Assembly: GCA_947172645.1 (NCBI GenBank)
Contig: CAMWBY010000017.1
Location: forward strand, 21,028 to 85,027
Direction: 5' to 3'
Source: an uncultured Lachnospiraceae bacterium
Lineage (GTDB): Bacteria > Bacillota > Clostridia > Lachnospirales > Lachnospiraceae
DNA length: 64,000 nt
Positions 1 through 9,514 of this stretch are shown here, one piece after another. The notes under the pieces are model-generated. The model saw only the letters and a list, made by a program, of their open reading frames with translations. It ran no database searches and was not told the origin of the DNA. The stretch's first letter is position 1, and every line of letters starts with the position of its first letter. A program made the position numbers and the translations under genes.

Positions 1-1
1 A

Positions 2-211
2 TCTGACAGAATCATCGATTTTGCAAATGCATTGACCGGAGGCGACCCGGACAAAATCGAAGAGATGCGCGATGCCTTCAAGAAAGGCTACAAGCAGGCT
101 GAGAAGACATGGGGCGGACAGCTTCCTGATATCTCGCAGAAAACTTACGATGCTGTCATGCAGAAATTTGACAAGATGGCTGAGGAAGCCGGACTTACAA
201 CAACAAACTAA
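2..211 (+). CDS. 3' end of unrecognised protein
   Basis: An open frame enters from the left edge and stops at TAA 209-211, giving 69 C-terminal residues. The visible part is charged and predicted helical, with an F-K-K-G-Y stretch, a conserved-looking TWGGQLPDISQ segment and a TTTN tail. It has no membrane segment. I do not recognise the family, and the N-terminal part lies outside the window. A clear hairpin terminator follows 30 bases later, so this is the end of its transcription unit and it is not in an operon with the GH42 gene. Confidence 0.7.
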   Translation, partial: SDRIIDFANALTGGDPDKIEEMRDAFKKGYKQAEKTWGGQLPDISQKTYDAVMQKFDKMAEEAGLTTTN

Positions 212-241
212 AATCTAAGCTCTTTCATAAAGGCACTACAG

Positions 242-270
242 AAAGCCAGGTTTCCGGACCTGGCTTTTAT
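242..270 (+). terminator. Rho-independent terminator
   Basis: A 10-bp stem (AAAGCCAGGT at 242-251 with ACCTGGCTTT at 258-267) closes a 6-base loop and runs into a short T tract. It ends the transcript of the partial gene at the left edge. Confidence 0.85.
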
Positions 271-425
271 TATGTGTTCGCCCGCTTTTTTATTAACAAG
301 TAGCTATTGCTCTATAAATAAGGTATACTGTCCTTATCGGGGTCCGCATACTGAGATATCCCGGTATACTGGCCTACAGGCACTCTGACAACACAAGAAC
401 ACAATGCTTCGGAATGGAGGAAAAG

Positions 426-2444
426 ATGATTCACAACAGTAAAGTACATAAAATCTTATACGGCGGCGACTATAACCCAGAGCAGTGGCCGCAGGAGACG
501 TGGGAAGAAGACATGCGCATATTAAAGCTTGCGCACATCGACGTTGTCACGCTGAACGTGTTTAGCTGGGCGGCGTTGCAGCCCTCGGAAAACACCTACT
601 GTTTCGACAAATTAGACAAAATCATAGAAACCGTAACGAAACACGGCATGAAAATCTGCCTTGCCACTTCCACGGGCGCACATCCGGCATGGATGGCGCG
701 CAAATACCCTGATATCCTCAGGACAGATTTTCACGGTATGAAACACAAATTCGGCAGCCGCCACAACTCCTGTCCGAACAGTCCGACCTACCGCAAATAT
801 TCCACAATGCTTGCGCAGAAGCTTGCCGAACGCTACAAATCCTGTGACAATATCGTAGCCTGGCATATCTCCAACGAATATGGCGGCGAGTGTTACTGTG
901 AAAACTGTGAGCGCGCCTTCCGCGTATGGTTAAAGGACAAATATAAAACCATCGACGCAGTCAACGAGGCATGGGACACCGCTTTCTGGGGTCATACTTT
1001 CTATGATTTTGAAGACATCGTCCTGCCTAATATGCTGTCCGAGCATTTCGCGGAAAACAGAACCACCTTCCAGGGAATTTCCTTAGACTATAGGAGATTC
1101 AATTCGGAAAGCATCTTAGACTGTTTCCGCCTGGAATATGATACGGTACATGCCATCACGCCGGACATTCCGATTACCACCAATCTGATGGGCGCCTATC
1201 AGCCTCTGGACTACCAGATGTGGGCAAAATATATGGATTTCGTCTCCTGGGATAACTACCCGTCATACGACGCCGTCCCGGAAAACGCCGCCCTGAACCA
1301 TGACCTGATGCGCGGTTTAAAGCAAGGTATGCCCTTCGCCCTGATGGAGCAGACTCCCAGCGTCACCAACTGGCATCCGTATTGCGCTCTGAAACGTCCC
1401 GGCGTCATGCGTCTGTGGAGTTATCAGGCGGTGGCGCACGGCGCAGACACGGTCATGTTTTTCCAACTCAAGCGCAGCATTGGAGCATGTGAGAAATACC
1501 ACGGCGCGGTAATCGACCACGCCTGCCATGAGAATACCCGTGTATTCCGCGAGGTAGCCGAACTAGGCGCGGAACTTGAAAAGATTGGAGCCTTGACATT
1601 AGGCGCCAGGACAGGCGCTAAGGCTGCCATCGTCTTCGACTGGGATAACTGGTGGGCAATCCACTATTCGGCAGGCCCAAGCGTCAACCTGGACTACTGC
1701 AACGAAATACTAGACTATTACAAGGCATTTAACAACTTGAATATTCCCGTTGACATCATCGGCACAGACGACGATGTGTCCGGCTACTCTTTCGTCGCCG
1801 CCCCGGTGCTGTATATGGTAAAACCCGGATACGATGAAAAAATACGCCGTTTCGTCCAGAACGGCGGACGTTTCCTGACTACTTTCTTCAGCGGGTATGT
1901 GGATGACCACGACTTAGTCACCACAGGCGGCTATCCAGGCAAGCTGCGGGATATCCTTGGTATCTGGGTGGAAGAAGAAGACGCCCTTCCCGAAGAGGCG
2001 CACAACAACTTTACTTATAAAGGCATTACTTATCCTGCCAAGATGCTCTGCGACCTGCTGCACACCGAGAATGCGCAGTCGCTGTGCGCCTATGAACAGG
2101 ATTTCTATGCCGGTATGCCTGTAGTGACCCGCAACACTTTCGGGGACGGCGCCGCCTACTATGTCGCCACAAGCTCCGACGCCGGTTTCTACCGTACCAT
2201 CATCAAAGATATCTGCGAAGAGTCAGGCATCCGCCCGCTTATCGACACACCGGACTGCATAGAGGTAACCGAACGCAGCAATGCAAATGGCACATTCCTC
2301 TTCTTCCTGAACCATGATAGCCAAGAACATGACATAACGCTAAACTTCGCCGGAAAAGATATCCTGAAAGACGCCGTATATGGGGACGGAGATATCTTGC
2401 GTCTGCCTGCAAAAGATGTGGCGATTATACAAAAACGGGCATAG
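426..2444 (+). CDS. GH42 beta-galactosidase, cytoplasmic
   Basis: This retaining exo-beta-galactosidase (672 aa, usual GH42 length) releases terminal galactose from oligosaccharides. The general acid/base Glu lies in the NEYG motif (E151) and the nucleophile in MEQTPS (E308). Four Cys (C116, and C156, C158, C161 in a CxCxxC cluster) match the zinc site of Thermus-type GH42 enzymes. There is no signal peptide, so it acts on imported oligosaccharides. I chose ATG 426 because GGAGG at 416-420 precedes it by five bases; the upstream in-frame ATG at 414 overlaps that site. The gene is 29 bases upstream of the GH29 fucosidase and probably co-transcribed with it. The exact linkage preference cannot be read from the sequence. 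Confidence 0.95.
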   Translation: MIHNSKVHKILYGGDYNPEQWPQETWEEDMRILKLAHIDVVTLNVFSWAALQPSENTYCFDKLDKIIETVTKHGMKICLATSTGAHPAWMARKYPDILRTDFHGMKHKFGSRHNSCPNSPTYRKYSTMLAQKLAERYKSCDNIVAWHISNEYGGECYCENCERAFRVWLKDKYKTIDAVNEAWDTAFWGHTFYDFEDIVLPNMLSEHFAENRTTFQGISLDYRRFNSESILDCFRLEYDTVHAITPDIPITTNLMGAYQPLDYQMWAKYMDFVSWDNYPSYDAVPENAALNHDLMRGLKQGMPFALMEQTPSVTNWHPYCALKRPGVMRLWSYQAVAHGADTVMFFQLKRSIGACEKYHGAVIDHACHENTRVFREVAELGAELEKIGALTLGARTGAKAAIVFDWDNWWAIHYSAGPSVNLDYCNEILDYYKAFNNLNIPVDIIGTDDDVSGYSFVAAPVLYMVKPGYDEKIRRFVQNGGRFLTTFFSGYVDDHDLVTTGGYPGKLRDILGIWVEEEDALPEEAHNNFTYKGITYPAKMLCDLLHTENAQSLCAYEQDFYAGMPVVTRNTFGDGAAYYVATSSDAGFYRTIIKDICEESGIRPLIDTPDCIEVTERSNANGTFLFFLNHDSQEHDITLNFAGKDILKDAVYGDGDILRLPAKDVAIIQKRA

Positions 2445-2473
2445 CTCGTTTACCAAAAAGGAGTGGTAACGCA

Positions 2474-3961
2474 ATGTTTAAAATAACAGACAAAAGACAA
2501 TACCTTGCACAAATCGACGAAGTAAACGCCAAAGGGGCTTTCCACGATGACTGGGCTTCCCTGACAGGTTTCGAAATTCCCCATTGGTACACACAGGCGA
2601 AATTCGGCATCTTTGTCCACTGGGGGCTTTACAGCGTACCTGCCTTCGCAAATGAGTGGTATTCCCGGAATATGTACGTACAAGGCTCTCCCGAGTACGA
2701 GCACCATATCAAGACTTACGGGCCACACAAAGACTTCGGATACAAGGATTTCATCCCGCTTTTTACGGCGGAAAAATTCGACCCCGATTACTGGGCGGAA
2801 ACCTTCGCCGCCGCAGGTGCGAAATATATCGTGCCGGTGGCCGAACACCATGACGGCTTCCAGATGTACCAGAGCGACCTTTCTGTCTACAATGCAGCGC
2901 AGATGGGGCCGAAACGTGATATTCTGGGAGAACTGAAAACCGCGTTTGAGAAAAAGGGACTGGTCTTCGGGACTTCCTCCCACCGTGCGGAGCACCATTG
3001 GTTTATGGGGCATGGCAAAAACTTCGACAGCGACATCAAAGAGCCACTGCAGTGCGGTGATTTCTACTGGCCCGCACAGAAAGAACAGCCTGACCATCAG
3101 GACCTTTTTGCCAAACCGTATCCCGACAAGGAGTTTTTGGAGGACTGGCTGTGCCGCACCTGCGAAATTATTGACCGTTATCAGCCAAGGGTCATCTACT
3201 TCGACTGGTGGATTCAGCATGAAGCATACAAGCCTTATCTGCGCAAAATCGCGGCCTATTATTATAACCGCGGCTTAGAGTGGGGCGCGCCTACCGCCGT
3301 CTGTTATAAATATGACGCTATGGCATTCGGCAGCGGGATTGTGGACGTGGAACGGGGCAAGTTCACTTCCTCCCAACCTTATCATTGGCAGACCGACACC
3401 GCTGTGGCGCGCAATTCGTGGTGCCATACCACCTCTCTGGATTATAAGAGCAGCAACGAGCTTCTCTGCTACCTGATAGACGTAGTGAGCAAAAACGGCA
3501 ACCTTCTTCTGAATGTGGGACCGAAGGCGGACGGTTCTTTTGCACAGGAAGACTTGGACATCCTGCACGATATAGGGAACTGGCTTTCCGTCAACGGAGA
3601 AGCCGTCTACCATGCAAAGCCTTGGCGTTATGCGGCGGAGGGGCCGACACAGGAAACAGACGGCCCGTTCAGCGACGCAGCGCCCACCCTTTATACCAGT
3701 GAAGATTTCCGCTTTACCGCAGGAAACGGCTCAATCTATGCGGCCTGCCTGCGCTACCCAGAAAGCGGTTCGCTAACCATCCGCTCCATGGCGAAACTGA
3801 CAGATGAAGGCGGCCCGAATTTCCAGGGTATTATCCGCGACGTATCCGTGCTCGGTTTTGAGGAAAAACCTGCCTATCGTGTCGACGGGGAGGGTATGCA
3901 TATCACAACTAAAACCATCCACAGCAAGTTCCCTGTGGTCATAAAGATTCAAGTGGAGTAA
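2474..3961 (+). CDS. GH29 alpha-L-fucosidase, cytoplasmic
   Basis: This 495-aa retaining alpha-L-fucosidase cleaves terminal fucose. The N-terminal catalytic barrel has the family signature KFGIFVHWGLYSVPAF (around residues 43-58), a substrate-binding EHHDGF (124-129) and the likely nucleophile Asp in IYFDWW (D244). NGNLLLNVGPKADG, typical of the end of the GH29 barrel, follows before a C-terminal beta domain. There is no signal peptide. AAAGGAG precedes the ATG at a normal distance. It follows the GH42 gene closely and precedes the response regulator by 29 bases, suggesting a three-gene unit. Choice between alpha-1,2 and alpha-1,3/4 linkages needs assay. Confidence 0.94.
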   Translation: MFKITDKRQYLAQIDEVNAKGAFHDDWASLTGFEIPHWYTQAKFGIFVHWGLYSVPAFANEWYSRNMYVQGSPEYEHHIKTYGPHKDFGYKDFIPLFTAEKFDPDYWAETFAAAGAKYIVPVAEHHDGFQMYQSDLSVYNAAQMGPKRDILGELKTAFEKKGLVFGTSSHRAEHHWFMGHGKNFDSDIKEPLQCGDFYWPAQKEQPDHQDLFAKPYPDKEFLEDWLCRTCEIIDRYQPRVIYFDWWIQHEAYKPYLRKIAAYYYNRGLEWGAPTAVCYKYDAMAFGSGIVDVERGKFTSSQPYHWQTDTAVARNSWCHTTSLDYKSSNELLCYLIDVVSKNGNLLLNVGPKADGSFAQEDLDILHDIGNWLSVNGEAVYHAKPWRYAAEGPTQETDGPFSDAAPTLYTSEDFRFTAGNGSIYAACLRYPESGSLTIRSMAKLTDEGGPNFQGIIRDVSVLGFEEKPAYRVDGEGMHITTKTIHSKFPVVIKIQVE

Positions 3962-4002
3962 AACCCGCACAATCACCGCACGAAAGGAGCATGACACTGC
4001 CG

Positions 4003-5643
4003 ATGAACACAGAAATGGAAACATTATTGATTGCCGACGACGAAATCTCCATCCGAGAAGGACTACGATACATCGTTGACTGGGATGAACTGGGGTTTTC
4101 CATATGCGGCGAAGCATCTAACGGGGAGGATGCCCTGAGACAGATTCTCGACTTGCATCCCTCCCTCGTCATGCTCGACGTCAAAATGCCCAAAATGAAT
4201 GGCACAGAAGTTATCAGGCTCGCCAGGGAAGCCGGCTATCAGGGCAAATGCATTATCTTAAGCGGCTATTCCGATTTCAAATATGCCCAGGAGGCTATCA
4301 GAAGCGGCGTCAGTTCCTATCTCACCAAGCCTATTGACGAAGAGGAGCTGACAGAAACCGTCTCCCAGATTAAGGAAGAACTCCTTCAGGAAAAAGAGCG
4401 TTCCTGCCATTTCGAGGCTTTCCAGACCAAGGCCAAAAACGCGGTGCTACACGAACTAATTACAGGCGGTCTCAACACCCCTCTCTCCGAGGAAGACATC
4501 GACCACTTTCATCTGCGTTCGGACGTGTATCAAATTGTACTTTGTGAAAATTTCCATACCCTGTCCGCTGCTGCGCCATACACTTTTGCAGAGCTTCTGC
4601 GGGTGACGAACCGGGACAACAATATATTTGACCACCTGGTAGTAGACCACAAAGACATCGTTCTGTTAAAAGGTTCTCTTGGCCTTAACAGACTTACCGA
4701 TTTTCTGGAACGCTTTGAAGAGAATGCGCCGCAGGCGGGCAGCCCGTTGGAATCCATGTTCCTGGCTTATGGCAGGCCGGTCACTGCCTTAAACGATATA
4801 TACCTATCCTACCAGGACGCATCCACGCTCTTAGACCGGCGTTTCTTCTGTGCACAGGAACAGCATGCCATAGGATACGATACGCTTCCGGATTTTGCTT
4901 CTCTGGCCGCCGCAGCTGCTCCTAATGCCGGTCATGTGCTTGACGAAACCGCATATTCCGCCTTGGCTGAACGCCTGACAGGTTATATACAATCCTATAA
5001 CCGCAAAATGATGGTGGAATCCTTATCGGAATTAGAAAATACACTCCTGAAGGCGCCGTCCGGCATTGCAGAGATTAAACTCTTCCTGACAGACCTGTAC
5101 TTAAAAATCCGGGAAAACGTGAGCCGGAACTATGCCTCGCTGGAGATACCTTTTGCCGCCAATTCCACAGTAATTGAATATATCGGAAACAGAAAATACC
5201 TTTACGAAATTATCCGTTTTCTCTCAGAACAGTTTGAAATGATTATGAACGCCATGGGGAACCCTTCCAGGGATACGATTCTCGACGATGTCCTGTACTA
5301 TATCGACCACAATTTCCGCAGCAATATCAAACTGGAAACCATCGCCCCGCTCTTTGGCTATAACAGCGCCTATCTGGGGAAAATTTTCACTAAGTCGGCC
5401 GGGGAAAGCTTCAACTCCTATGTGGACCATAAACGGATTGAATATTCCAAACAGCTTCTTATCGAGAATAAGTTGAAAGTATACGAAATCGCCGAGCAGG
5501 CCGGCTACAAGAATGTAGACTATTTCCACAAGAAATTCAAGAAATATGTAGGGGAAAGCCCTGCCGAGTTCCGTAAAAGACAAGGTTTTGAGCCGGAGGC
5601 AGAAAAATACCCCCCCCCTCAAAAAATCCCGGCTAAAATATAG
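4003..5643 (+). CDS. Response regulator, YesN/AraC type
   Basis: An N-terminal receiver domain (about residues 5-125) has the acidic pocket ADDE and the phospho-acceptor Asp in MLDVKMPKMNG (about D59). A long central linker follows, then two AraC-type helix-turn-helix motifs at the C terminus (about residues 440-535, ending VGESPAEFRKR). It probably activates the sugar genes here in response to the YesM-type kinase encoded at 9598-11421 on the other strand. The start is uncertain: ATG 3991 lies only one base after AAGGAG, so ATG 4003 is preferred although its spacing is long. A run of nine C (5610-5618) near the 3' end encodes the last proline stretch. Confidence 0.9.
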   Translation: MNTEMETLLIADDEISIREGLRYIVDWDELGFSICGEASNGEDALRQILDLHPSLVMLDVKMPKMNGTEVIRLAREAGYQGKCIILSGYSDFKYAQEAIRSGVSSYLTKPIDEEELTETVSQIKEELLQEKERSCHFEAFQTKAKNAVLHELITGGLNTPLSEEDIDHFHLRSDVYQIVLCENFHTLSAAAPYTFAELLRVTNRDNNIFDHLVVDHKDIVLLKGSLGLNRLTDFLERFEENAPQAGSPLESMFLAYGRPVTALNDIYLSYQDASTLLDRRFFCAQEQHAIGYDTLPDFASLAAAAAPNAGHVLDETAYSALAERLTGYIQSYNRKMMVESLSELENTLLKAPSGIAEIKLFLTDLYLKIRENVSRNYASLEIPFAANSTVIEYIGNRKYLYEIIRFLSEQFEMIMNAMGNPSRDTILDDVLYYIDHNFRSNIKLETIAPLFGYNSAYLGKIFTKSAGESFNSYVDHKRIEYSKQLLIENKLKVYEIAEQAGYKNVDYFHKKFKKYVGESPAEFRKRQGFEPEAEKYPPPQKIPAKI

Positions 5644-5652
5644 ACGCCGCAA

Positions 5653-5748
5653 CGCAATCTCCTATATAAAATTCTTCCCCTACTCGCCGCGCGCCCCGTG
5701 CGCCGCATTAGCGGCATATCTCATCTGCACGGGGCTGTGCATAAAAAA
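5653..5748 (+). repeat. Dispersed folded repeat, copy A
   Basis: This copy shares with 54559-54666 the blocks CGCAATC, TCTTCCCCTACTCG, GCGCGCC and GTGCATRAAAAAA in the same order. Between them lies a basal stem (GCCCCGTGC 5693-5701 with GCACGGGGC 5727-5735) holding an inner hairpin (GCCGC 5702-5706 / GCGGC 5711-5715). The stem bases differ between the copies while pairing is kept. It sits directly after the response-regulator gene and runs into a terminator. Confidence 0.6.
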
Positions 5749-5781
5749 TGCCGTACCCATTTTACCGGTACGGCATTTTTT
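5743..5781. terminator. Bidirectional terminator
   Basis: A perfect 15-bp inverted repeat (AAAAAATGCCGTACC at 5743-5757, GGTACGGCATTTTTT at 5767-5781) has A and T runs at its two ends. It therefore serves the convergent response-regulator gene and the sugar-binding protein gene. Confidence 0.92.
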
Positions 5782-5803
5782 AAACTCATACAGCGAATAT
5801 TAC

Positions 5804-7483
5804 TTATTGTACCACCGCGACTTTCTCGGCAATAATATCTGTCATCATCTGTTCCGCCTCGCTCATTCCCGTGGACTCCAGTTCGGCAATCATCGCGTCA
5901 TAATTGGCGTCAAAGTCCGCCTCGCTCCCGGTAATGCACTCAATCAGCGCCGACCATGAAATCTCATCCAATTTATCGGTAATCTCCGTAAATTCAATCG
6001 GCATCGCATATGCCCAAAGCGGAGAATAATCCGGTGTCTGGAACTCATCCGCCTGAGGGAATACATCTACAAGAAGCTCTACGCCCCAGGCTTCACATGC
6101 CGCCTTCTCTTCCGCATTGTATTCTGCAATGACAGCATCCTTACTTGTAGTCGTATATGTGCTGCCCGTGGGGTCCAGGATGCCGTCACCATAAGTCGGG
6201 AACGGATAGTTGTGGAAGCCTACGCCTGTTTTCTTGGCATAGTCCTGGTCTTCCTGGGAATACTTAATCTCCTCTTCCGTCCTGTAACGGTGGCCTTCAT
6301 CATCGACAAAATAGTTAACTCCCTCGATGCCCCATTTATTGAGCACCTGACCTTCATCGGAACAGAGGAAATCTAAGAATTTGATTGCTGCAACCGGGTC
6401 TTTGCAGGACTCCGTAATGCCCACGCCCGTTCCGGTGGTCAAACCCTGATACATAAGAGATGCGCACTTCGTATCTTTATCCATGGTGAGCGGAATACCT
6501 GCATAGGTGGCGCCAAGTTTTCCGTCCGCCTTCAACACCTTTTCTGCATCCTGGTAATCCCAGTCCGAATCAAAGATTGCCACCACACGCCCGGAGGCCA
6601 GTTTCGCGATATAATCCTCATGCGTCTGTGTGGCAAAATCAGGGTCAAGGATACCTTCATTGTACATACGGCACATCCATCTGAAATATTCCCTCTCTTC
6701 ATCGGAACGGAATTTATAGATACCTTCGTTATTCTCATTCACAATCCACTGCCCGTTGTCCGGCGCCCCATTGGCGATAAACCCGGCGGGGTTGCCGACC
6801 GTAATCATCCAGTGCCAGTCTGAAGCGGATAAGCTGATTCCGATTCTGTCAAGCCCGTCCTCTGTGGTGGGACTTGCCTCCATATAGCTCTTAATCATCG
6901 CCTCAAAGTCTTCCAGGGTGTCGGGAAGTTTATAGTCATTGGCTTTCAAGGCATCCCACTGAATCTGGGCAGTCCCGCAGTGTTTGAACTTCTCCCCGCC
7001 TACTGCATAAGCGGATAACTGGTAGATTGCCGGGTCGTCCGCAGACTGTTTCAACTTCTCGAACTCATCGCCGTAAAGTTTCTTGATATTAGGGCCATAC
7101 TCCTCAATCAGCTCTGTCATATCCATCATGACGCCCGCGTCAATCAGGTTCCCGGCCGAGCCCTTTGCAAAAATAAGGTCAGGATAATTCTGTTCGGCAA
7201 TCATCAACGCAACTGCCTCACTCTCATCATTGCCGCCCACCGGACGGGTAGTCTTCAATTTAACGCCTGTCGCCTCCGTGATTGCTTCCGCCACCGGGTC
7301 TGTCCAGGGGTCATCCTGGTTTGCGTCCGCACTGAAGAAAGTCAGTTCAATCACACCCCCAGACTCAGAGCTGCCGCCTGCGCCGTCTGTATTTGCCGCC
7401 GTGTCGCCGCCTCCACATCCGGCGAGTGTCCCTACAGTCATTGTCACTGCCAACAGCAATGCAAAAACTCTTCTTTTTTTCAT
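5804..7483 (-). CDS. ABC sugar-binding lipoprotein, LplA type
   Basis: This 559-aa extracellular solute-binding protein captures an oligosaccharide and hands it to the permeases encoded just upstream. A lipoprotein signal peptide ends with lipobox LAGC (lipid-modified C23), followed by a Gly/Ser/Asp-rich linker and a family-1 binding fold. The length is that of the large LplA-type proteins found with LplB/YtcP permeases in Firmicutes, longer than MalE. The ribosome site GGGAGAG lies 5-6 bases before ATG. It is the last gene of a permease-permease-binding protein operon. A hairpin in the 106-base gap before it may raise its mRNA level. I infer the ligand to be a plant or host oligosaccharide from the flanking enzymes. 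Confidence 0.93.
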   Translation of the reverse strand: MKKRRVFALLLAVTMTVGTLAGCGGGDTAANTDGAGGSSESGGVIELTFFSADANQDDPWTDPVAEAITEATGVKLKTTRPVGGNDESEAVALMIAEQNYPDLIFAKGSAGNLIDAGVMMDMTELIEEYGPNIKKLYGDEFEKLKQSADDPAIYQLSAYAVGGEKFKHCGTAQIQWDALKANDYKLPDTLEDFEAMIKSYMEASPTTEDGLDRIGISLSASDWHWMITVGNPAGFIANGAPDNGQWIVNENNEGIYKFRSDEEREYFRWMCRMYNEGILDPDFATQTHEDYIAKLASGRVVAIFDSDWDYQDAEKVLKADGKLGATYAGIPLTMDKDTKCASLMYQGLTTGTGVGITESCKDPVAAIKFLDFLCSDEGQVLNKWGIEGVNYFVDDEGHRYRTEEEIKYSQEDQDYAKKTGVGFHNYPFPTYGDGILDPTGSTYTTTSKDAVIAEYNAEEKAACEAWGVELLVDVFPQADEFQTPDYSPLWAYAMPIEFTEITDKLDEISWSALIECITGSEADFDANYDAMIAELESTGMSEAEQMMTDIIAEKVAVVQ

Positions 7484-7530
7484 ATTTTCTCTCCCTTCTG
7501 TTTTTGGAACAACATATCATTTATATTGCA

Positions 7531-7554
7531 ATGGCTGCGTTTCCGTACAGCCAT
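7531..7554 (-). other. Intercistronic hairpin before binding protein
   Basis: ATGGCTG (7531-7537) pairs with CAGCCAT (7548-7554) in the gap between the second permease and the binding-protein gene. Hairpins at this place often stabilise or uncouple the abundant binding-protein mRNA; here that role is inferred. It has no T run, so it is not an obvious terminator. Confidence 0.4.
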
Positions 7555-7589
7555 ATGAATATCCTTCTGCTAAACCTGTCCGCTGCCGT

Positions 7590-8477
7590 TTAATCTTTTA
7601 CCGCTCCCACCGTCATGCCGCCGACGAAATATTTCTGTAAGAACGGATACACGATGATAATCGGGACTGTCGCGATGACCGTCACCGCCATACGCACTGA
7701 CATGGGCGATACCGCCGTTTTTAACTGCTCCGCCGCATGCGGGTCAATCTTAACCGTCGCCTTCTCCATAATCTCATACAGTACATACTGTAGCGTGGGC
7801 AGCTCTTTTGCATACAGGTAAGTATCCATAAAGGAGTTCCACTGTCCCACTGCCTGGAACAATGCCACGGTGGCCATAACCGGTGTACACAGAGGAAGGA
7901 CAATCTTCGCCCATATGATAAAATCGTTCGCGCCATCCACTTTCGCCGCTTCCTGCAAAGCAATGGGAAGCCCTTCGATAAAGGAACGGACAAGAATCAC
8001 GTTGTAAACCCAAATCAACCCAGGAATAATATAGACAAGGAAGTTATTTCCAAGTTTCAAATCCCGCATCAAAAGCAAGTATTCCGGAATCAAGCCGCCG
8101 CTGACATACATGGTAATGACAAACAGAGTGGTAAACAGTTTGTTAAAGTAGAAATCTTTCCTGCTCAGCACGTATGCAAGCATTGCCGTGCAGATGACGC
8201 CTGCCCCAGCGCCGATTACGGTCCTTGCCACCGACAATATAATCGGTTTAAGCAAGTCGTTTTCCTTAAACACATATATATAGTTGCTTAAGGTAAAGGA
8301 CCTCGGGAAAATAAAGTTAATATTCCGCATCGTGTCAATAGGGTCGTTGAACGATATTGCCAACACGTTTAAGAACGGGTACAGCGTGATGACGATAAGA
8401 AACAGGCACACCACCAATAATATGTAATCCAATATATTGTCACGGCTTTTTATTCTATTGCTTTTTATTTTTGCCAT
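7590..8477 (-). CDS. ABC sugar permease, LplC/YtcP type
   Basis: An inner-membrane subunit of the oligosaccharide importer with about six transmembrane helices. The ABC-interaction EAA loop is visible as EAAKVDGANDFIIWAKIVLP. It belongs to the CUT1 family and is the second permease after the gene at 8491-9432. No ATPase gene is present at the locus, as is common in Gram-positive CUT1 systems that share an MsmK-type ATPase; this inference rests on family knowledge. ATG 8477 lies eight bases after GGAGG and is preferred to ATG 8483. Confidence 0.92.
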   Translation of the reverse strand: MAKIKSNRIKSRDNILDYILLVVCLFLIVITLYPFLNVLAISFNDPIDTMRNINFIFPRSFTLSNYIYVFKENDLLKPIILSVARTVIGAGAGVICTAMLAYVLSRKDFYFNKLFTTLFVITMYVSGGLIPEYLLLMRDLKLGNNFLVYIIPGLIWVYNVILVRSFIEGLPIALQEAAKVDGANDFIIWAKIVLPLCTPVMATVALFQAVGQWNSFMDTYLYAKELPTLQYVLYEIMEKATVKIDPHAAEQLKTAVSPMSVRMAVTVIATVPIIIVYPFLQKYFVGGMTVGAVKD

Positions 8478-8490
8478 CGTCATTTCCTCC

Positions 8491-9432
8491 CTATATCAAT
8501 TTACTCTCGCCGAGCCAACCTGCAATCTTATTCGCAAGAAGAAGGAGCGTAATTCCAACCAATGACTGGAACATACCGATTGCCGTACCTAAACCATAGT
8601 TGCTGTTGCCGATACCTCTAAGGTATGCAAACCAGGAAAGCACCATCGCATGGTCCTGTACAATGCCGTTGCTGAGCAGCATCTGGCGCTCCATGCCTAC
8701 ATTCAACGCGCCGCCCACACCCATGATAAGCAGCACCACGATTTGCGGTTTGATGCCCGGAAGCGTGATATGCCAGATTCTTTGCAGTCTGTTGGCGCCA
8801 TCCACTTTAGCGGCTTCATACAGGCCCGTATCAATGCCTGCCATCGCAGAAAGATATACAATCGCATCCCAACCGACTTCCTTCCATATGTTAATGATAC
8901 ATACCGTCAGCCAGAAAAGAGGGGAATTTGTACTCATCAGCCCTAATTTCGTGTTAAAAAGCGTATCCAACATACCGCCGTCATTTAATACCATCTTCGC
9001 GATACTGGCGATAACCACCCAGGATACAAAATGGGGCAGGTAGGAAATCGTCTGCGTAATTTTCTTAAACCGTACAAAACATATTTCATTCAATACTAGC
9101 GCAAACAGAATCGCCATAACCGTGCCAAGCGCAATTCCAAGGACGCTCAAGCCGATTGTATTTATCAGCGTCTGTCCGAAAATACGATCCTGGAATGCCT
9201 TGATAAAATTGTCGAATCCCACAAAGGGACGCTGCCAGATTGGCAATGGGAAAGTCTTAGGCTTCACCTCCTGGAATGCCATCGTCCATCCCCACAGAGG
9301 AATGTACTTGAAAATAATCAGCCATATGACAAATGGCACCGACATCATAAGCAGATACCGCTGTTTCCACATAAGCTGTCCACTGAACTTCTGTCTGACT
9401 ATCTTCTCTTTTTGAGCTTTCTTCACACTCAT
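8491..9432 (-). CDS. ABC sugar permease, LplB type
   Basis: First gene of the importer operon, 313 aa, with about six membrane helices. The first follows a basic N terminus (KKAQKEKIVRQK). The EAA loop EAAKVDGANRLQRIWHITLP contacts the shared ATPase. The pair of LplB and YtcP/LplC permeases is typical of systems importing complex oligosaccharides in Firmicutes. A GGGTGAG sequence precedes the ATG. The upstream gap to the kinase gene (9433-9597) holds a TATAAT box at 9523-9528 with only a weak -35, which fits activation by the AraC-type response regulator. Confidence 0.92.
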   Translation of the reverse strand: MSVKKAQKEKIVRQKFSGQLMWKQRYLLMMSVPFVIWLIIFKYIPLWGWTMAFQEVKPKTFPLPIWQRPFVGFDNFIKAFQDRIFGQTLINTIGLSVLGIALGTVMAILFALVLNEICFVRFKKITQTISYLPHFVSWVVIASIAKMVLNDGGMLDTLFNTKLGLMSTNSPLFWLTVCIINIWKEVGWDAIVYLSAMAGIDTGLYEAAKVDGANRLQRIWHITLPGIKPQIVVLLIMGVGGALNVGMERQMLLSNGIVQDHAMVLSWFAYLRGIGNSNYGLGTAIGMFQSLVGITLLLLANKIAGWLGESKLI

Positions 9433-9483
9433 GCTTTCTCACCCTTTCATCACATTATTTTGTTCCCATAAAGCAAAATACAC

Positions 9484-9514
9484 CAAAGGAAATTATTCTG
9501 TCTCGTTTCCTTTG
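9484..9514 (-). promoter_or_regulatory. Inverted repeat in importer leader
   Basis: CAAAGGAAA (9484-9492) and TTTCCTTTG (9506-9514) form a perfect 9-bp inverted repeat with a 13-base spacer, just downstream of the TATAAT box at 9523-9528 that could drive the importer operon on the minus strand. It could be an operator, or an RNA hairpin in the leader. Confidence 0.45.
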
